Assembly (NCBI RefSeq): GCF_002890915.1
Contig: NZ_POUT01000001.1
Location: 124,001-188,000 of the forward strand
Source of the DNA: Stutzerimonas stutzeri
GTDB taxonomy: Bacteria; Pseudomonadota; Gammaproteobacteria; Pseudomonadales; Pseudomonadaceae
Length of the DNA: 64,000 nucleotides
Reading direction: 5' to 3'
Both the position numbers and the translations under genes were made by a program. Shown piece by piece: positions 29,017 through 39,130 of this stretch; within the stretch, counting starts at the first letter, position 1, and every line of letters begins with the position of its first letter. The notes beneath the pieces were generated by a model, which saw only the letters and a program-made list of their open reading frames with translations, was not told the DNA's origin and did not search any database.

Positions 29017-29391
29017 CTAGAGCACCGGCCCGGCCAGATCGGGCATGGCGGCGACCACGGTGATCTCCACCCGCACCTGCGGCGCGTACATCAAGGCCTG
29101 CACCGTGGTGCGCGCCGGCGCGGTGCCCGGGGCGAGCCAGGCATCCCAGATCTCGTTCATCCCGGCATAGTCGCCGGCGATGTCCTTGAGGTGGATGGTC
29201 GCCGAGAGCAGCCGCGCCTTGCTGGTGCCGGCCTCCTCCAGCAGGCGCTCGATGCTGGCCAGCGTCTCGCGGGTCTGCTGGCGGATATCGCCGTCGAGGT
29301 CGTCGGCCAGTTGCCCGGAGAGATACACCGCGCCGTTGTGGATGACCGCCTCGCTGTAGCGGGTTTCAGTGTGCAGGCGCCGGATGGGCAT
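29017..29391 (-). CDS. RidA family protein of the dad locus
   Basis: A 124-residue RidA/YjgF/UK114 protein, related to the deaminase that destroys reactive enamine/imine intermediates. The conserved arginine is in [10 protein letters not shown] and the strand [11 protein letters not shown] is typical. It overlaps the end of dadA by 26 bases. DadA makes an imino acid from D-alanine, so a RidA partner clearing the imine makes sense. In P. aeruginosa dadX follows here; in this window it does not. Confidence 0.85.
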   Translation of the reverse strand: MPIRRLHTETRYSEAVIHNGAVYLSGQLADDLDGDIRQQTRETLASIERLLEEAGTSKARLLSATIHLKDIAGDYAGMNEIWDAWLAPGTAPARTTVQALMYAPQVRVEITVVAAMPDLAGPVL

Positions 29392-30664
29392 GCTTGCGGG
29401 TCTCCTTGTGCTTGCCGTAGCGGAAGATGTCCAGCCCCTCGGTGCTGATCTGCGGCCGCTTGGATGCCAGCAGATCGGCGAGTACCCGGCCGGAACCGCA
29501 GGCCATGGTCCAGCCCAGCGTGCCATGACCGGTATTGAGGAACAGGTTGCGATAGGGTGTTGCGCCGATGATCGGCGTGCCGTCCGGCGTCGCCGGTCGC
29601 AGGCCGGTCCAGAATACCGCCTCGGCCGGGTCGCCGCCCAGCGGGAAGAGATCGCTGACGACCATTTCCAGCGTTTCGCGGCGGCGCGGATTGAGCGACA
29701 AGTCGTGCCCGGCGATCTCGGCCATGCCGCCGACGCGGATGCGCTGGTCGAAACGGGTGATGGCCACCTTGTAGGTTTCGTCGAGCACGGTCGACTGCGG
29801 CGCCATCGCCGGGTCGCTGATCGGCACCGTCAGCGAATAGCCCTTGAGCGGATACACCGGCGCGCGAATGCCCAGCGGCTTGAGCATCTGCGCGCTGTAG
29901 CTGCCCAGCGCCAGCACGTAGCGGTCGGCGGTTTCCAGCGTGCCGTCGATCCACACGCCCGCGAGTCGGTCGCCGGCGTACTCGAGGCGCTGGATGTTCT
30001 GCTCGAAGCGGAACTCGACGCCCAGCTCGCGGGCCATCTCGGCCAGGCGCGTGGTGAACATCTGGCAGTCGCCGGTCTGGTCGTTGGGCAGGCGCAGGGC
30101 GCCGCTGAGCTTGTCCGCCACCTTGGCCAGCGCCGGCTCGGCGCGGGCGATGCCGGCGCGGTCGAGCAATTCGTAGGGCACGCCGGAGCGCTCCAGCACG
30201 GCGATGTCCTTGGCCGCGGCGTCGAGCTGCGCCTGGGTACGGAACAGCTGGGTGGTGCCGAGCTGGCGCCCCTCGTAGGCGATGCCGGTCTCGGCGCGCA
30301 ACTCGTCGAGGCAGTCGCGGCTGTATTCGGACAGCCGCACCATGCGCTCCTTGTTCACCGCATAGCGCGCGGCGGTACAGTTGCGCAGCATCTGCGCCAT
30401 CCACAGGTACTGCTCGACGTCCCCGGTGAGCTTGATCGCCAGCGGCGCGTGGCGCTGCAGCAGCCATTTGATCGCTTTCAGCGGCACCCCCGGCGCGGCC
30501 CATGGCGAGGCATAGCCGGGCGAAACCTGGCCGGCGTTGGCGAAGCTGGTTTCCATGGCCACCGCCGGCTGGCGGTCGACCACCACCACCTCGAACCCGG
30601 CCCGGGCCAGATAGTAGGCGCTGGCCGTACCGACCACACCGCTACCCAGTACCAGTACACGCAT
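29366..30664 (-). CDS. dadA: D-amino acid dehydrogenase, small subunit
   Basis: A 432-residue FAD flavoprotein that oxidises D-alanine and other D-amino acids to 2-oxo acids, feeding the respiratory chain at the inner membrane. The dinucleotide motif is [21 protein letters not shown] at the N-terminus, followed by [19 protein letters not shown], a DadA signature. The C-terminal [12 protein letters not shown] completes the FAD site. The start MRVLVLGS matches the family; an ATG 12 codons upstream is less likely. It is divergent from lrp, its expected regulator. Confidence 0.93.
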   Translation of the reverse strand: MRVLVLGSGVVGTASAYYLARAGFEVVVVDRQPAVAMETSFANAGQVSPGYASPWAAPGVPLKAIKWLLQRHAPLAIKLTGDVEQYLWMAQMLRNCTAARYAVNKERMVRLSEYSRDCLDELRAETGIAYEGRQLGTTQLFRTQAQLDAAAKDIAVLERSGVPYELLDRAGIARAEPALAKVADKLSGALRLPNDQTGDCQMFTTRLAEMARELGVEFRFEQNIQRLEYAGDRLAGVWIDGTLETADRYVLALGSYSAQMLKPLGIRAPVYPLKGYSLTVPISDPAMAPQSTVLDETYKVAITRFDQRIRVGGMAEIAGHDLSLNPRRRETLEMVVSDLFPLGGDPAEAVFWTGLRPATPDGTPIIGATPYRNLFLNTGHGTLGWTMACGSGRVLADLLASKRPQISTEGLDIFRYGKHKETRKHAHPAPAH

Positions 30665-30813
30665 GACATGCCCTCCCGCCCGTTTCGACCGGGCTTTCAC
30701 GGATCACTATTGAGGGCAGTATAAAAAGGCCTGCGCAGTGATATTCACTATATAAAAAGCTAAATTTGCCTTTTATTAACGCCATCCTGGCTTTTTATGG
30801 AGGGTATTTCCCC
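30665..30813. promoter_or_regulatory. AT-rich divergent control region dadA / lrp
   Basis: The segment around 30718-30780 is unusually AT-rich for this genome (TATAAAAAGG, CACTATATAAAAAGC, TTTGCCTTTTATTA). It lies between divergent dadA and lrp, so it is the likely binding region for Lrp, which regulates dadA in P. aeruginosa. No single site is sharp enough to name. Confidence 0.5.
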
Positions 30814-31302
30814 ATGAGAACCAAGCACCAGACTCGTCGTGAGCTGGACAAGATCGACCGCCAGATCCTGCGCATCCTGCAGGCCGAAGGGCGCCTGCCG
30901 TTCACCGAGCTGGGCGAGCGCGTCGGATTGTCCACCACCCCCTGTACCGAGCGCGTGCGTCGGCTGGAGCGCGAGGGCATCATCATGGGCTACTCGGCCC
31001 GCCTGAACCCGCAGCATCTCAAGGCCGGCCTGCTGGTCTTCGTCGAGATCAGCCTGGCCTACAAGTCCGGCGACATCTTCGAGGAGTTCCGCCGCGCGGT
31101 ACTCAAGCTGCCGCATGTGCTGGAATGCCACCTGGTCTCCGGCGACTTCGACTACCTGGTCAAGGCGCGCATCTCCGAGATGGCCTCCTACCGCAAATTA
31201 TTGGGCGACATCCTCCTGAAGCTGCCGCACGTGCGCGAATCGAAGAGCTACATCGTGATGGAAGAACTCAAGGAGTCGCTGGACCTGCCAGTACCGGAGT
31301 AG
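30814..31302 (+). CDS. lrp: Leucine-responsive regulator Lrp
   Basis: A 162-residue Lrp/AsnC regulator. The helix-turn-helix is in RLPFTELGERVGLSTTPCTERVRRLEREGII (residues about 30-60), and the RAM ligand domain follows from about 75 (LVFVEISL, HVLECHLVSGDFDYLV). Lrp senses amino acids and in P. aeruginosa activates the dad operon. GGAGGG upstream decides for the ATG at 30814 over 30766. Divergent from dadA. Confidence 0.93.
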   Translation: MRTKHQTRRELDKIDRQILRILQAEGRLPFTELGERVGLSTTPCTERVRRLEREGIIMGYSARLNPQHLKAGLLVFVEISLAYKSGDIFEEFRRAVLKLPHVLECHLVSGDFDYLVKARISEMASYRKLLGDILLKLPHVRESKSYIVMEELKESLDLPVPE

Positions 31303-31429
31303 AGCATTGCGCACCCCGGCCATGCGACCGTCGACGCCCACCGGGCGCCGCCGTCGGTCAGGCTGGCCTTTGCCCGGCGGTGCCGCTCCGGTCTACCCTA
31401 GGCACATGCCTATAGCCAATGACTCTTCG

Positions 31430-32740
31430 ATGAATAGCCGTACATCCGCGCCGAACGCCGGCGTTCATGTCCCTTCCTACTATGCCGCCAGCGTCAATCG
31501 CGAACTCCAGTTCCCACCTCTGCAGGACGAGCAGCAGGCCGATGTCTGTATCGTCGGCGGCGGCTTCTCCGGCCTGAACACCGCCATCGAACTCGCCGAG
31601 CGCGGGCTCTCGGTGGTCCTGCTGGAGGCCCGGCGCATCGGCTGGGGCGCCAGCGGACGCAACGGCGGGCAGTTGATCCGCGGCGTCGGCCACGATGTCG
31701 AGCAGTTCGCGCCGATCCTCGGCGAGGAGGGCGTGGACGAACTCAAGCGCATGGGCTTCGAGGCCGTCGACATCGTCCGCCAGCGCATCGAACGGCATGC
31801 GATCGATTGCGACCTGACCTGGGGCTACTGCGACCTGGCGACCAAGCCGCGTCATCTGAAGGGCTTCGACGAGGAATACGCCGACCTGCTGCGCCTCGGC
31901 TATCCGCATCCGCTGCAGCGCATCTCGCGGCCGAACATCGGCTCGGTGGTCGGCTCGCAGCGCTACCTCGGTGGCCTGGTCGACATGGGTTCGGGGCACC
32001 TGCATCCGCTGAACCTGGCACTCGGCGAGGCGGCTGCCGCGCAGGCGCTGGGCGTGCGACTGTACGAGCAGTCCAGCGTCGAACGCATCGACTACGGAGC
32101 GCAGGTACAGGTGCATACCGCGCAAGGCGTGGTGCGGGCCGACAACCTGGTGCTGGCCTGCAACGCCTACCTGAACGACCTGCAGCCGCAGCTGGCCGGC
32201 AAGGTACTGCCGGCGGGCAGCTACATCATCGCCACCGAGCGCCTGCCCGAACCGCTGTGCAAGGAGCTGCTGCCGCAGAACATGGCGGTCTGCGACCAGC
32301 GCGTGGCGCTCGATTACTTCCGTCTCTCGGCCGATGGCCGGCTGCTGTTCGGCGGCGCCTGCCACTACTCGGGGCGCGATCCGAAGGACATCGCCGCCTA
32401 CATGCAACCGAAGATGCTTCAGGTGTTCCCACAGCTGATCGGCATCGGCATCGACTACCAGTGGGGCGGCATGATCGGCATCGGCGCCAACCGCCTGCCG
32501 CAGATCGGCCGGCTGCCGGAGCAGCCCAACGTGTTCTACGCCCAGGCCTATTCCGGCCACGGCCTGAACGCCACTCACCTGGCCGGCCGACTGCTCGCCG
32601 AGGCCATCGCCGGGCAGCACGGCGGCCGTTTCGAGCTGTTCGCCCAGGTCCCGCACCCGACTTTCCCCGGCGGCCGCGCGCTGCGCTCGCCGCTGCTGGC
32701 GCTGGGTATGCTGTGGTACCGGCTCAAGGACCGATTCTGA
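31430..32740 (+). CDS. FAD-dependent amine oxidase, PauB-like
   Basis: A 436-residue flavoprotein of the glycine/D-amino-acid oxidase family. The FAD motif is ADVCIVGGGFSGLNTAIELAERG, with GWGASGRNGGQL after it and GIGANRLPQIG, YSGHGLNATH near the end. In the P. aeruginosa map this slot is PA5309, a gamma-glutamylputrescine oxidase (PauB4), so polyamine breakdown is the likely job and fits the PauR gene nearby. The start is uncertain: ATG at 31430 or 31406; neither has a good ribosome site. Confidence 0.8.
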   Translation: MNSRTSAPNAGVHVPSYYAASVNRELQFPPLQDEQQADVCIVGGGFSGLNTAIELAERGLSVVLLEARRIGWGASGRNGGQLIRGVGHDVEQFAPILGEEGVDELKRMGFEAVDIVRQRIERHAIDCDLTWGYCDLATKPRHLKGFDEEYADLLRLGYPHPLQRISRPNIGSVVGSQRYLGGLVDMGSGHLHPLNLALGEAAAAQALGVRLYEQSSVERIDYGAQVQVHTAQGVVRADNLVLACNAYLNDLQPQLAGKVLPAGSYIIATERLPEPLCKELLPQNMAVCDQRVALDYFRLSADGRLLFGGACHYSGRDPKDIAAYMQPKMLQVFPQLIGIGIDYQWGGMIGIGANRLPQIGRLPEQPNVFYAQAYSGHGLNATHLAGRLLAEAIAGQHGGRFELFAQVPHPTFPGGRALRSPLLALGMLWYRLKDRF

Positions 32741-32788
32741 ATTCCAAGCCAAGCGCAGCGTCCAAGTTCAGGTAACCAGACGCGTACC

Positions 32789-32792
32789 GGAG
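32789..32792 (+). promoter_or_regulatory. Ribosome binding site for the PLD lipoprotein (TTG start)
   Basis: GGAG lies 5 bases before TTG at 32798. The in-frame GTG at 32792 overlaps this site, so TTG is the better start and gives a clean lipoprotein signal peptide. Confidence 0.55.
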
Positions 32793-32797
32793 TGACC

Positions 32798-34345
32798 TTG
32801 CGCGCTTATCTGCTGCCCCTGCTGATCCTGGCACTCGCGGGTTGTGCCAGCCAACCGACACCGAGCGAATCGTTCTCGGTGGCGCCGGCCGAATCGCCCC
32901 TGGGGCGCCAGGTGCAGCAACTCGCCGCCGCGCAACCCGCCGGCCATTCGGGCTTCCGGCTACTGCCGGAGAGCACCGAGGCGTTCGCCGCCCGCGCCGA
33001 GATGATCCGTGCCGCCCGGCTCAGCCTGGATATCCAGTACTACATCGTGCACGACGGCCTGACCACCCGCGCCCTGGTGGACGAGCTGCTGCAGGCCGCC
33101 GATCGCGGCGTGCGCGTACGCCTGCTGCTGGACGACACCACCAGCGACGGCCAGGACTACCGCATCGCCACGCTGGCCGCCCACCCGAACATCCAGATTC
33201 GCGTCTTCAATCCCCTGCATCTCGGCCGCAGCACCGGCATCACCCGGGCGATGGGACGGCTGTTGCACCTCTCGCTGCAGCATCGGCGCATGCACAACAA
33301 ACTGATGCTGGTCGATAGCAGCCTGGCCATCGTCGGCGGCCGCAACCTGGGCGATGAGTATTTCGACGCCAACCAGAAATTCAATTTCACCGATATCGAT
33401 CTGCTCGGCGCGGGGCCCGTAGCCGAACAGCTCGCGCAGAGCTTCGACCAGTACTGGAACAACCAGCTGAGCGTTCCCATTCAGCATTTCCTCTGGCGCA
33501 AGCCGCAGCAGGCCGACCTGGACAAGGCGCGCCAGCAGTTGCAGGACTACCTGGCCCGGGCCCAGCGTGAAAATGGCGAGCAGTACCGACGGTTGCTCGC
33601 CTACCGGCAGCACTCGCAGTTGCAGCAGTGGCTGGAGCAATTGACCTGGGCCGCGGGCGAAGCGCTGTGGGACGCCCCGGAAAAACTGCTCGCCGACGGC
33701 ACGCCGGCACCGGCGCTGCTGCTGACCACCCAGCTGGCGCCGACCATGCAGCAGGTGCGCCGCGAACTGACGCTGGTCTCGGCCTATTTCATCCCCACCG
33801 ACAGCGGCGTCGAATACCTCGCCGGGCGTGCCGATGCCGGCGTGACCATCCGCGTGCTCACCAACTCCCTGGAAGCCACCGACGTGCCCGCCGTGCATGG
33901 CGGCTACGCGCCCTACCGACAGCGACTGCTCGCGCTGGGCACGCGCCTGTTCGAACTGCGCCGGCAACCCGAGGAGCAGACCTCCTACAGCTTCTTCGGC
34001 GAGTCGGAATCGAGCCTGCACAGCAAGGCCGCGGTGTTCGACCAGGAGAAGGTCTTCATCGGCTCGCTCAACCTCGACCCCCGCTCGGTGCTGTGGAACA
34101 GCGAGGTGGGCATCCTGGTGGAAAGCCCGGCGCTCGCCCGGGAAGTCCAGCGCCTGACCCTGGAAGGCATGGCGCCAGCGATCAGCTACGAGGTGCGCCT
34201 GGAAGAACGCGACGGCAGCCCGCGCATGGTCTGGATCGCCGAAGACAACGGCCAGTTGCGCACCCTGGACAAGGAACCGGGCGGCCTCTGGCGCCGCTTC
34301 AATGCCTGGATAGCCGACGTGATCGGCCTGGAGCACATGCTCTAG
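32798..34345 (+). CDS. Phospholipase D-superfamily lipoprotein, ClsC-like
   Basis: A 515-residue protein with a lipoprotein signal peptide, ILALAGCAS lipobox cysteine near residue 16. Two HKD motifs are intact: HNKLMLVD from His166 and HSKAAVFD from His408, each followed by GGRN or GSLN. This is the layout of cardiolipin synthase C (YmdC) and related phospholipases D, acting on phosphatidyl groups at the envelope. A TTG start with GGAG 5 bases upstream is preferred to the GTG two codons earlier. It follows the PauB-like gene by 57 bases. Confidence 0.87.
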   Translation: MRAYLLPLLILALAGCASQPTPSESFSVAPAESPLGRQVQQLAAAQPAGHSGFRLLPESTEAFAARAEMIRAARLSLDIQYYIVHDGLTTRALVDELLQAADRGVRVRLLLDDTTSDGQDYRIATLAAHPNIQIRVFNPLHLGRSTGITRAMGRLLHLSLQHRRMHNKLMLVDSSLAIVGGRNLGDEYFDANQKFNFTDIDLLGAGPVAEQLAQSFDQYWNNQLSVPIQHFLWRKPQQADLDKARQQLQDYLARAQRENGEQYRRLLAYRQHSQLQQWLEQLTWAAGEALWDAPEKLLADGTPAPALLLTTQLAPTMQQVRRELTLVSAYFIPTDSGVEYLAGRADAGVTIRVLTNSLEATDVPAVHGGYAPYRQRLLALGTRLFELRRQPEEQTSYSFFGESESSLHSKAAVFDQEKVFIGSLNLDPRSVLWNSEVGILVESPALAREVQRLTLEGMAPAISYEVRLEERDGSPRMVWIAEDNGQLRTLDKEPGGLWRRFNAWIADVIGLEHML

Positions 34346-34511
34346 GGGCTGTTCGGTTAGTCAAGCGGACACTTCGGCCAAGCCTGGCCGCCAATCGGCC
34401 CCATGGGGCGAAATCACTCCTTGGGGTGATACCACTTGGCCACGAGTCCGCTAGGGTCTATGGCCACGGGCTGCCGCACCGCTTCTATAAAAACAACAAA
34501 GGAGCACGACT

Positions 34512-35261
34512 ATGCATCGTCATACCCGCTTCTGGCTGCTGTTCCTGCTTCTCGGCCTGCTTCCCGGTCTGGTGGAGACGGCCCAGGGCCAACCGTTGAC
34601 GCCCCTGGAAAGCCTGCAGATCCATGCCAACCGCGCCACCAGCAGCCTCCTGCTCTACCGCGGCGAAGGTTTTCAGAAGGCCCATCTGCTGCGCCTGGAA
34701 AACGACCTCCTCGCATTGGACGCCGCATTGCAGGGCATTCCCGCTCCGACCACGGCACTGCGCGAAAGCCATCGGCAATTGCAGGAGCGGCTGCGCGAAG
34801 GCGCCGGCTTCGGCCGCGCAGAAGACGACATGCCCTGGGGCTGGCCGCTGCAGATGAGCAAGGCGCTGCGCGACTTCCTCACCGAGGTGCGCGCCCAGCA
34901 GGCCAGTGCCGGCGCGCAGGCCGAGCTGCCGGCGAAGGTCGAGTACTTGGCCGTGCAATACCTCAGCCGTGCCTACATCGGCTCCTTCGAGATCGCCCGC
35001 GAGCAGCCGGACACCTACCTGGGGCAGGACGAGCGCCAGCTCGTGCCGGCCATCGATGCCCAGATGGCGGCGCTGGACGGCAAACGCGATCCGGCGCTGG
35101 CGAAGCTGAAGACCCGCTGGGGCTTCCTCAAGGTGGCCCTGGAGGACATGAACAGCGGCAGCAACAACTTCACCACGGCCTCGGGCCGCCCTTTCGCCCC
35201 GATCATGGTCGACCGCCACGCACGCAGCCTCAGCGAGCAATGGATGGCCGTGGCGCCCTGA
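34512..35261 (+). CDS. Hypothetical secreted protein
   Basis: A 249-residue protein that I do not recognise. A hydrophobic signal peptide (1-26, ending AQG) predicts export to the periplasm. The rest looks mostly helical, with leucine-rich repeats of charge (LLRLENDLLALDAALQGI, RESHRQLQERLREG) and a conserved-looking C-terminus RPFAPIMVDRHARSL. A good AAAGGAG ribosome site precedes the ATG. It follows the PLD lipoprotein by 166 bases, a gap with short dyads but no gene. Confidence 0.65.
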   Translation: MHRHTRFWLLFLLLGLLPGLVETAQGQPLTPLESLQIHANRATSSLLLYRGEGFQKAHLLRLENDLLALDAALQGIPAPTTALRESHRQLQERLREGAGFGRAEDDMPWGWPLQMSKALRDFLTEVRAQQASAGAQAELPAKVEYLAVQYLSRAYIGSFEIAREQPDTYLGQDERQLVPAIDAQMAALDGKRDPALAKLKTRWGFLKVALEDMNSGSNNFTTASGRPFAPIMVDRHARSLSEQWMAVAP

Positions 35262-35292
35262 TCGCTGATCGCAGTCGGCAACGGCCGCGCGG

Positions 35293-36861
35293 TTATGCCT
35301 CCGGCCGATAGCCCAGGCGCAGGCCGCCCCAGTGCCGGCCGCGCACCATGATCGGTACCGACAGGTCATGCATCAGCTCGCCGGTGTCGCGGCTGTAGGT
35401 CTGCAGCAGCACCTTGCGCTGGTGGCTGCCACAACGCCCGCCCGTACGGTCGTTGAACAGGCGCTTGCTGCGGCTCTTGACCCGGTCGATCTGCGGGTCG
35501 CCCACCGGCGGCTGGCTGAATGCGCGGTTGTGGGTCGGCACGTAGCCCTCCGGCGTGGTGGCGATGGCATAGACCACGGCCGAGTGCTTCTCCAGCAGCG
35601 GTTCCTGGATCGCCGGCAGCACCTCGTCGGCGTAACGGTCGAAGCGGGTGTGGTACTTCTGCGGGTCGGTCCCGGGCTGCGCCTGGTAGTTGCGGTCGAA
35701 CAGATCGTCCAGGCTGACCCGCCCCGCCTCGATATCGGCCTCGAAGCGCGCGCCGATCGCCGCCGCCCCCTCACGGGCGAGGTCGAAGATGAACTGGTGA
35801 TAGTCGTCGAGCTGCACCTCGGCCAGTTGCTCGCTGGCGCTCTCGGCCTGCGCCACCAGGCGCTCGGCGGCCTGCTCGAGCTGGCGGGTCTGCTGCTCGC
35901 TGCCCAGGGCGTCGGCACGCAACTGGTCGAGGGCGACGAACTGCCCGGTGAGGCGTTCGTGATTGCTGGCGGTCCCCGAGCTGATCTGCGCCACCTGGCT
36001 CTCGACGTTACCGGCCAGCCCGGCGATGCCGCTGAGCTGCTCGCCGGTGGTGGCGATCTGCCCGGCGGCGGCATCGAGCTCGTCGGCCTGTTTCTGGATG
36101 TGGCTCACCACCGCTTCGCTCTGCTGGCGGATGTCGGCGACCATGCGCCCGACTTCCTCGGTGGCGCTGGAAGTGCGCGCGGCGAGGTTGCGTACCTCGT
36201 CGGCGACCACCGCGAAGCCGCGCCCGGCCTCGCCAGCACGCGCCGCCTCGATGGCGGCGTTCAACGCGAGCAGGTTGGTCTGGCTGGCGATGGACTGGAT
36301 CACATCGGTGATCTGGCGGATTTCCTCGGTGCGCAGCGACAACCCGTCGATCAGCGTGCGGCTGGCCTGGGTCTGTGCGCTCAGTTGCTGCATGCGCTCG
36401 ATCGCCTGCTGCAGTTCGGCCTGCCCGGCATCGCTGCGACGGCGCACGGCTTCGGCCGCCTCCAGCGCCTGGCGCGCCCGCTCGGCGCTTTCCTGCTCGG
36501 TGGCGGCGATGCCCTCGGCGCCACCGGCGATCTCGCTCACCGCCTGCAGCTGGGACTGCAGGCGGCTGGCCAATTGCTCGGCGCTGTAGGCCACCTGCGC
36601 CGCGGCAAGGGCGTTATGGCAGGTGTTGCGCGAAAGGTTCTTGCTGAAGTCGGTGAACGCCTGCTGGCCACCCTCGGCGCTTGCGGCGACGTCACTCGTC
36701 GCCGGCCAGCGGACGAACCAAGGCCACAGCGATGCCCCCAGCCACAACAAGGCCATCACGGGCAACGGCGGCACCAGCCAGTGCTGAAGCAGCAGCAGGC
36801 CGATGATCAGCAGCCCCTGGAACAGGACGATCCCGGGCTGACGGCGAAAGGCGGGGCTCAT
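35293..36861 (-). CDS. Methyl-accepting chemotaxis protein with C-terminal sensor region
   Basis: A 522-residue chemoreceptor with two membrane helices at the N-terminus (about 12-27 and 33-50) and almost no periplasmic part. The signalling tip [20 protein letters not shown] is at 191-210, followed by [15 protein letters not shown]. Unusually, a soluble domain of about 175 residues (roughly 345-522) comes after the signalling coil and has [13 protein letters not shown] and [15 protein letters not shown], a pattern seen in C-terminal sensor regions of some MCPs. It should sense a cytoplasmic cue. No HAMP is obvious. The ribosome site AGAGG supports the start. Confidence 0.85.
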   Translation of the reverse strand: MSPAFRRQPGIVLFQGLLIIGLLLLQHWLVPPLPVMALLWLGASLWPWFVRWPATSDVAASAEGGQQAFTDFSKNLSRNTCHNALAAAQVAYSAEQLASRLQSQLQAVSEIAGGAEGIAATEQESAERARQALEAAEAVRRRSDAGQAELQQAIERMQQLSAQTQASRTLIDGLSLRTEEIRQITDVIQSIASQTNLLALNAAIEAARAGEAGRGFAVVADEVRNLAARTSSATEEVGRMVADIRQQSEAVVSHIQKQADELDAAAGQIATTGEQLSGIAGLAGNVESQVAQISSGTASNHERLTGQFVALDQLRADALGSEQQTRQLEQAAERLVAQAESASEQLAEVQLDDYHQFIFDLAREGAAAIGARFEADIEAGRVSLDDLFDRNYQAQPGTDPQKYHTRFDRYADEVLPAIQEPLLEKHSAVVYAIATTPEGYVPTHNRAFSQPPVGDPQIDRVKSRSKRLFNDRTGGRCGSHQRKVLLQTYSRDTGELMHDLSVPIMVRGRHWGGLRLGYRPEA

Positions 36862-36996
36862 GTGCGGCCTCTTGTTCTTGTCGAACGGACAGAGTGTTTT
36901 ACCTATCCCCGCCACGAAACACAGTAGTTCCTTAGTAGCAACTGGCCTTCATGCGGGACCTTACAGGCTAGCGGCAGGCCCGCCGCAAACTGAAGA

Positions 36997-37026
36997 CCCG
37001 CCGGCAGCGCCGTTCGTCCCGGCGGG
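36997..37026 (-). other. GC-rich hairpin between the dehydrogenase and MCP genes
   Basis: CCCGCCGG (36997-37004) pairs with CCGGCGGG (37019-37026). It lies just past the stop of the 3-hydroxyacyl-CoA dehydrogenase, with no T tail. It may be a Rho-assisted or partial terminator. Confidence 0.45.
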
Positions 37027-37045
37027 CGCTCGCGCCGGAGTCGAT

Positions 37046-38566
37046 TCAGGCGTCGGGACGATCGGGCGTGGCCAGCGGTAGCCCCAGCTGCACGCGCCGG
37101 CGCAGCCACGGGCTGGGCCGATAGCGCGGCTCCCCGCCGTAGCACAGCTGCAGGCCCTGCAGGATGGTGAGAATCCGCGCCGCGCCGTAGTGCGCGGCGA
37201 AACCCAGCGGGCCTTTCGGGTAGCCGAGGGCGAGCTGGACGGCGCGCTCCAGCGTCTGCGGCTCGGCGATGCCCTTCTGCGCGATCTCACAGCCGAGGTT
37301 GACGATGCTGGCGATCACCCGCTGGCTGACGAAGCCCGGCGAGTCGTTGATCACTTCGACGGGAACGCCGTCGCCCCCCAGCGCCTGGCACGCCTGTGCC
37401 TCCAGCGCCGGGTCGAGGGCCGGCTGGCGCATCAGCACGCGGCGCCTGTCGAAGTCGCTGAACGGGTCGAGGGCGATGCAGCGCGCCGCCGGCAACGCCA
37501 ACCGCGCGATCATGCTGCTGGCATCCTCGCCCAGCGGGGTGAGGAGGCAGATGGCCCGCGCCGAAGGCTCCGCATCCGGTTCCAGCAACGCGCCGGCTCC
37601 GTGCAGAAGCGCGGCGACACGTCCGCGCAGTTCGGGGTCGCGGCTGTCCAGCCAGAACGGCCGGTCGACAGCGACCGCCTCGCGCCGCGGCTCCGCCGGG
37701 CGGATCTGCTGGCCGTTGTCGTAGCGGTAGTAGCCCTGGCCGCTCTTGCGCCCGAGCAGGCCGGCGGCGACGCGCTGGGCCGCCTGGTAGGACGGCGTGT
37801 AGCGCGGGTCCTGGTAGAACTGCCCGTGGACCGACTCCATCACCGCATGGGAAATGTCCAGCCCGGTCAGGTCGAACAGCTCGAACGGCCCCATGCGAAA
37901 ACCCGGACCGTCGCGCAGGATACGGTCGATCTGCTCGGCGCTGGCGATCCCCTCGCTGAGGATGCGCAGGGCCTCGGTGCCGTAGGCGCGGCCGGCATGG
38001 TTGACCAGGAAGCCGGGGGTATCCGGGGTGACCGCCGGGAAGTGCCCGGCCTGCTCGGCGAGCCGCACCAGCCGCTCGATCACCTGCGCAGCGGTGCGTT
38101 CGCCGCGCACCACCTCGACCAGCTTCATCAGCGGCACCGGGTTGAAGAAATGAAAGCCCGCCACCCGCTCCGGACGGCGGCAGGCGGCGGCGATGCACGT
38201 CACCGAGAGCGACGAGGTATTGCTGGCGAGCACCGCCTCCGCGCCGACCAGCCCTTCCAGCTCGACGAACAGCGCCTGCTTGGCCTCGAGGTTTTCCACG
38301 ATCGCCTCGATCAGCAGGTCGCAGCCCGCCAGTTCGGCCAGGGCATGCGCCGGCTGCATGCGCGCGAGCGTGGCGGCGAGCTGCTCGGCCGTCATGCGCC
38401 CCTTGGCGACGTTGCGCTCGAGCAGCTCGCGGTTGAATGCCAGCGCCTCGGCGACGGCCTCGGGGCGCGCGTCGTACAGCCAGACCTGCTGGCCGGCGGC
38501 GGCGAAGAGCTGGGCGATGCCGCGCCCCATGGCGCCGGCGCCGATGATGCCGATACGGGAAAACAT
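37046..38566 (-). CDS. 3-hydroxyacyl-CoA dehydrogenase, PaaH-like
   Basis: A 506-residue NAD-dependent enzyme for fatty acid or phenylacetate breakdown. The Rossmann motif is IGIIGAGAMGRGIAQLFAAAG near the N-terminus. FHFFNPVPLMKLVEVV carries the catalytic His, with VTPDTPGFLVNHAGR after it. A second copy of the C-terminal helical domain (about 400-500: INDSPGFVSQRV) gives the long form seen in PaaH/PaaC. GAGGAGG fixes the start. It is divergent from a thioesterase gene; no other phenylacetate genes are near, so the physiological substrate is open. Confidence 0.88.
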   Translation of the reverse strand: MFSRIGIIGAGAMGRGIAQLFAAAGQQVWLYDARPEAVAEALAFNRELLERNVAKGRMTAEQLAATLARMQPAHALAELAGCDLLIEAIVENLEAKQALFVELEGLVGAEAVLASNTSSLSVTCIAAACRRPERVAGFHFFNPVPLMKLVEVVRGERTAAQVIERLVRLAEQAGHFPAVTPDTPGFLVNHAGRAYGTEALRILSEGIASAEQIDRILRDGPGFRMGPFELFDLTGLDISHAVMESVHGQFYQDPRYTPSYQAAQRVAAGLLGRKSGQGYYRYDNGQQIRPAEPRREAVAVDRPFWLDSRDPELRGRVAALLHGAGALLEPDAEPSARAICLLTPLGEDASSMIARLALPAARCIALDPFSDFDRRRVLMRQPALDPALEAQACQALGGDGVPVEVINDSPGFVSQRVIASIVNLGCEIAQKGIAEPQTLERAVQLALGYPKGPLGFAAHYGAARILTILQGLQLCYGGEPRYRPSPWLRRRVQLGLPLATPDRPDA

Positions 38567-38682
38567 GCGGACCTCCTCGATCGCTCTTATTTTTATTTCG
38601 CACAGCGGAATGACATTCCACACGATTGACCGAAAGCCTAAAGACTGCCAGGCTGCCGCGCAAGCCATCCGCGAACACAGCC

Positions 38683-39126
38683 ATGCCCGACACTCATTAT
38701 TCCGACATCACGCTGCGCCAGGTGGAAGCCACCGTCACCGGCTTCTTCCAGGACCTCGGCTGCCGCCTCGTCGACTACGCGCCCGACCTTGCGGTGGTCG
38801 AGCTGCTCCTGCTGCCACGCCACCTGAACAATGCCAGCAACCTGCACGGCGGGGTCAGCGCGACGCTGCTCGACGTGGCCATGGGCCTGTGCGGCACCTG
38901 GGCCGAGCATCCGGAGCAGCGCCGCGTCGCCACCACCCTGTCGATGACCGTCAGCTTCAGCGCGCCGGCGCCGACCGGCAGCCGCATCCGCGCGGTGGCC
39001 CGCTGCCGCTCCAGCGGCCACAAGGTGTTCATGGCCAGCTGCGACCTGCTCGACGAACAGCAGCGCCTGATCGCCTTCGGCGAGGGCGTCTACAAGCGCG
39101 GCCCGTTGCGCAGCGAACTGCCCTGA
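38683..39126 (+). CDS. Hotdog-fold thioesterase, PaaI-like
   Basis: A 147-residue acyl-CoA thioesterase of the PaaI/YdiI type. The catalytic block LNNASNLHGGVSATLLDVAMG has the HGG motif and the acidic residue of the helix. The C-terminal strand pair RLIAFGEGVYKRGP is typical. It is divergent from a 3-hydroxyacyl-CoA dehydrogenase and 4 bases upstream of a membrane protein gene. The ATG at 38683 lacks a strong ribosome site; a TTG at 38626 is the alternative. Confidence 0.8.
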   Translation: MPDTHYSDITLRQVEATVTGFFQDLGCRLVDYAPDLAVVELLLLPRHLNNASNLHGGVSATLLDVAMGLCGTWAEHPEQRRVATTLSMTVSFSAPAPTGSRIRAVARCRSSGHKVFMASCDLLDEQQRLIAFGEGVYKRGPLRSELP

Positions 39127-39130
39127 CGCC

